This document shows, piece after piece, positions 62,991 to 64,000 of a stretch of DNA of 64,000 bases (the stretch's first letter is position 1; every line of letters starts with the position of its first letter). The notes under the pieces are model-generated. The model had not been told where the DNA came from. It worked only from the letters and a program-made list of their open reading frames with translations, and searched no databases. A program made the position numbers and the translations under genes. Source of the DNA: Bacteroidales bacterium (lineage in GTDB: Bacteria > Bacteroidota > Bacteroidia > Bacteroidales > Tenuifilaceae); contig JABFRB010000009.1 in NCBI GenBank assembly GCA_013141385.1, positions 25,598 to 89,597 on the forward strand, given 5' to 3'.

Positions 62991-63910
62991 TTTTCTATTA
63001 TTGAACCGTTAATTATTTGTTAGATAAATATGAGAATTATAAAATGTCTATATATAATTCATAAAATAACATATAAATATAAATGATTTAAATATAATAA
63101 AAAATATAATTATTATAATTCAATAAATATAAGTATTATGTGAATGGAGTTTTTGTTGTTTTTTTCAAACTATAAGTTGTCTAAACTATGATAAAATAAG
63201 TTGATAATATGAATCAATGTCGTTTTACTTAAATCCTTTGATTTCTTACGATTTAGGAAAACCCGTTAAACTGCTTAAGCAAAGAGAATTCTAAAATATT
63301 GTTAACGTTTTAATATTAATTTTAAAACAAATTAAGTAATAAAAAAATAATTTAAAAAGTAAAATAAATAGTTATTTGTTAGTTAAATGGAAATTTATTT
63401 TATGAATATCCGCTATATTACCTATAAGCAAAACACACTCCATTGTCATCCCGGGCGAAGTCCCGGAATTCCTTGAAAGAGATAGATTCCTGCATTATTC
63501 GCCTCGCTCATGAGCTAACGGTTCGCAGGAACCGAGCGTATTTTGCGAGTTCGCCGTAAGGCAATGATAATTTGGATTACTTATTCTTCTTTAGGTATTA
63601 TTGCGGACAATCATTATATATTTTTTGTATAAGCAGTATAAAAATACAAAATACTTGCTCCATTTGACCTATAGCGCACCTTGCGGATTAGAAAAAAGCA
63701 TGGGCACTTGTGGAGTAATGTGTTGCTGAGATAAAAAATACTAGAAATGTTAAGTCGTGAGAGATAGCATAGAATTATTGATTATCTAAGAGATTTAGAC
63801 GGTCAAAGTCTTCAAATTTGAACTATATTTAAGTGAAATAATAATTATACAATTTCTTTAATAATTATAACAATAAGAGCCTGTTTAAATTTAATTTACT
63901 AGAAATAAGG
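62991..63910. other. AT-rich spacer with a palindromic repeat at the right edge
   Basis: Upstream of the activase, mostly very AT-rich. At 63440-63570 a repeat related to TGTCATCCCGGGCGAAGTCC stands out, with TCCCGGGCGAAGTCCCGGA as a hairpin and GGTTCGCAGGAACC and GCGAGTTCGCCGTAAGGC motifs. No coding sequence or riboswitch is recognised. Confidence 0.5.
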
Positions 63911-64000
63911 CTATTGATTAGCTAATCCGATCAATTTTCCTGAGCTTGCACAAACTCCAATTTGAACAAGCGATGATAAAATACCAAACCAGCCTAACCA
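63911..64000 (-). CDS. Possible C-terminal end of a membrane protein running off the right edge
   Basis: The minus-strand frame entering from the window edge is open for 29 codons to TAG at 63911. It reads WLGWFGILSSLVQIGVC..., a hydrophobic helix-like stretch with a plausible Gly/Ser pattern. It could be the end of a transporter or membrane enzyme, or chance. Too short to identify. Confidence 0.3.
   Translation of the reverse strand, partial: WLGWFGILSSLVQIGVCASSGKLIGLANQ

Noticed and set aside
63875..64000. Insertion sequence end (GAGCCTGTTTAAA-like word)
   Set aside because: Only one end-like word is visible and the matching end lies outside the window, so no element can be called.

Overview
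The window is AT-rich DNA from an anaerobic, probably motile member of the Bacteroidetes (Bacteroidales or Marinilabiliales-like). Evidence: TonB-dependent receptors ending in aromatic residues, SusD-independent BtuB/BtuG-type vitamin B12 capture proteins, lipoproteins with short lipoboxes, few Shine-Dalgarno sites, several -7 boxes of the TAnnTTTG type, and oxygen-sensitive enzymes (a glycyl radical enzyme and a tungsten aldehyde:ferredoxin oxidoreductase). No species is assigned.

Layout. 1-7.5 kb: chemosensory cluster (truncated chemoreceptor, CheA-REC, CheB, hybrid histidine kinase). 7.5-9.9 kb: repeat-rich spacer and a cysteine desulfurase. 9.9-16.3 kb: PAS hybrid kinase, a 7TMR-DISM/GAF sensor and a saccharopine-dehydrogenase-like enzyme. 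16.7-23.9 kb: a sensing module of YfiR-domain kinase, TonB-dependent receptor, YfiR protein and chemoreceptor. 24.05 kb: tRNA-Arg(UCU). 24.4-26.9 kb: MacB/FtsX-type permease. 26.9-39.9 kb (minus strand): two cobalamin-riboswitch-controlled transcription units for corrinoid capture, import and lower-ligand assembly (btuB-btuG-DUF4430-cobU-cobT-cobS-cobC-cobQ, and btuF-[lgt]-btuC-btuD-cobC2). lgt sits inside the second unit between two palindromic elements. 40-42.2 kb: a DUF4384 protein and an orphan trpB. 42.2-46.3 kb: repeat-laden DNA holding a probable trp attenuator (a 22-codon leader ORF with three consecutive Trp codons, then a terminator hairpin) reading toward trpB. 46.3-50.1 kb: a tight three-gene operon (PAS kinase without an obvious H-box, receiver, membrane protein). 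50.2-52.7 kb: a DUF2281/PIN toxin-antitoxin pair lying between two copies of the 5' end of a PsiD-like decarboxylase gene. 52.9-53.5 kb: twelve hairpin repeats. 53.9-56.3 kb: a lipoprotein and a methyltransferase. 56.4-63 kb (minus strand): glycyl-radical activase, glycyl radical enzyme of unknown substrate, HAD lipoprotein, and AOR. A gene fragment may enter at the right edge.

How the parts fit. The left third is signal transduction: a chemotaxis core plus envelope sensors in which a TonB receptor and YfiR domains could pass outer-membrane information to a kinase and a chemoreceptor. The middle is a corrinoid scavenging and remodelling island. It supplies salvage and nucleotide-loop assembly but no ring synthesis, so the cell probably takes up cobinamide or cobamides. 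The right third is accessory anaerobic metabolism separated by small non-autonomous repeats. The most noteworthy items are the trp attenuator, the glycyl radical/AOR cluster, the PsiD-like decarboxylase with its split 5' duplication around a toxin-antitoxin pair, the YfiR/TonB/chemoreceptor module, and several repeat families (a terminal-inverted-repeat element in four copies, exact 21-bp-phased arrays, and a 51-bp hairpin array).
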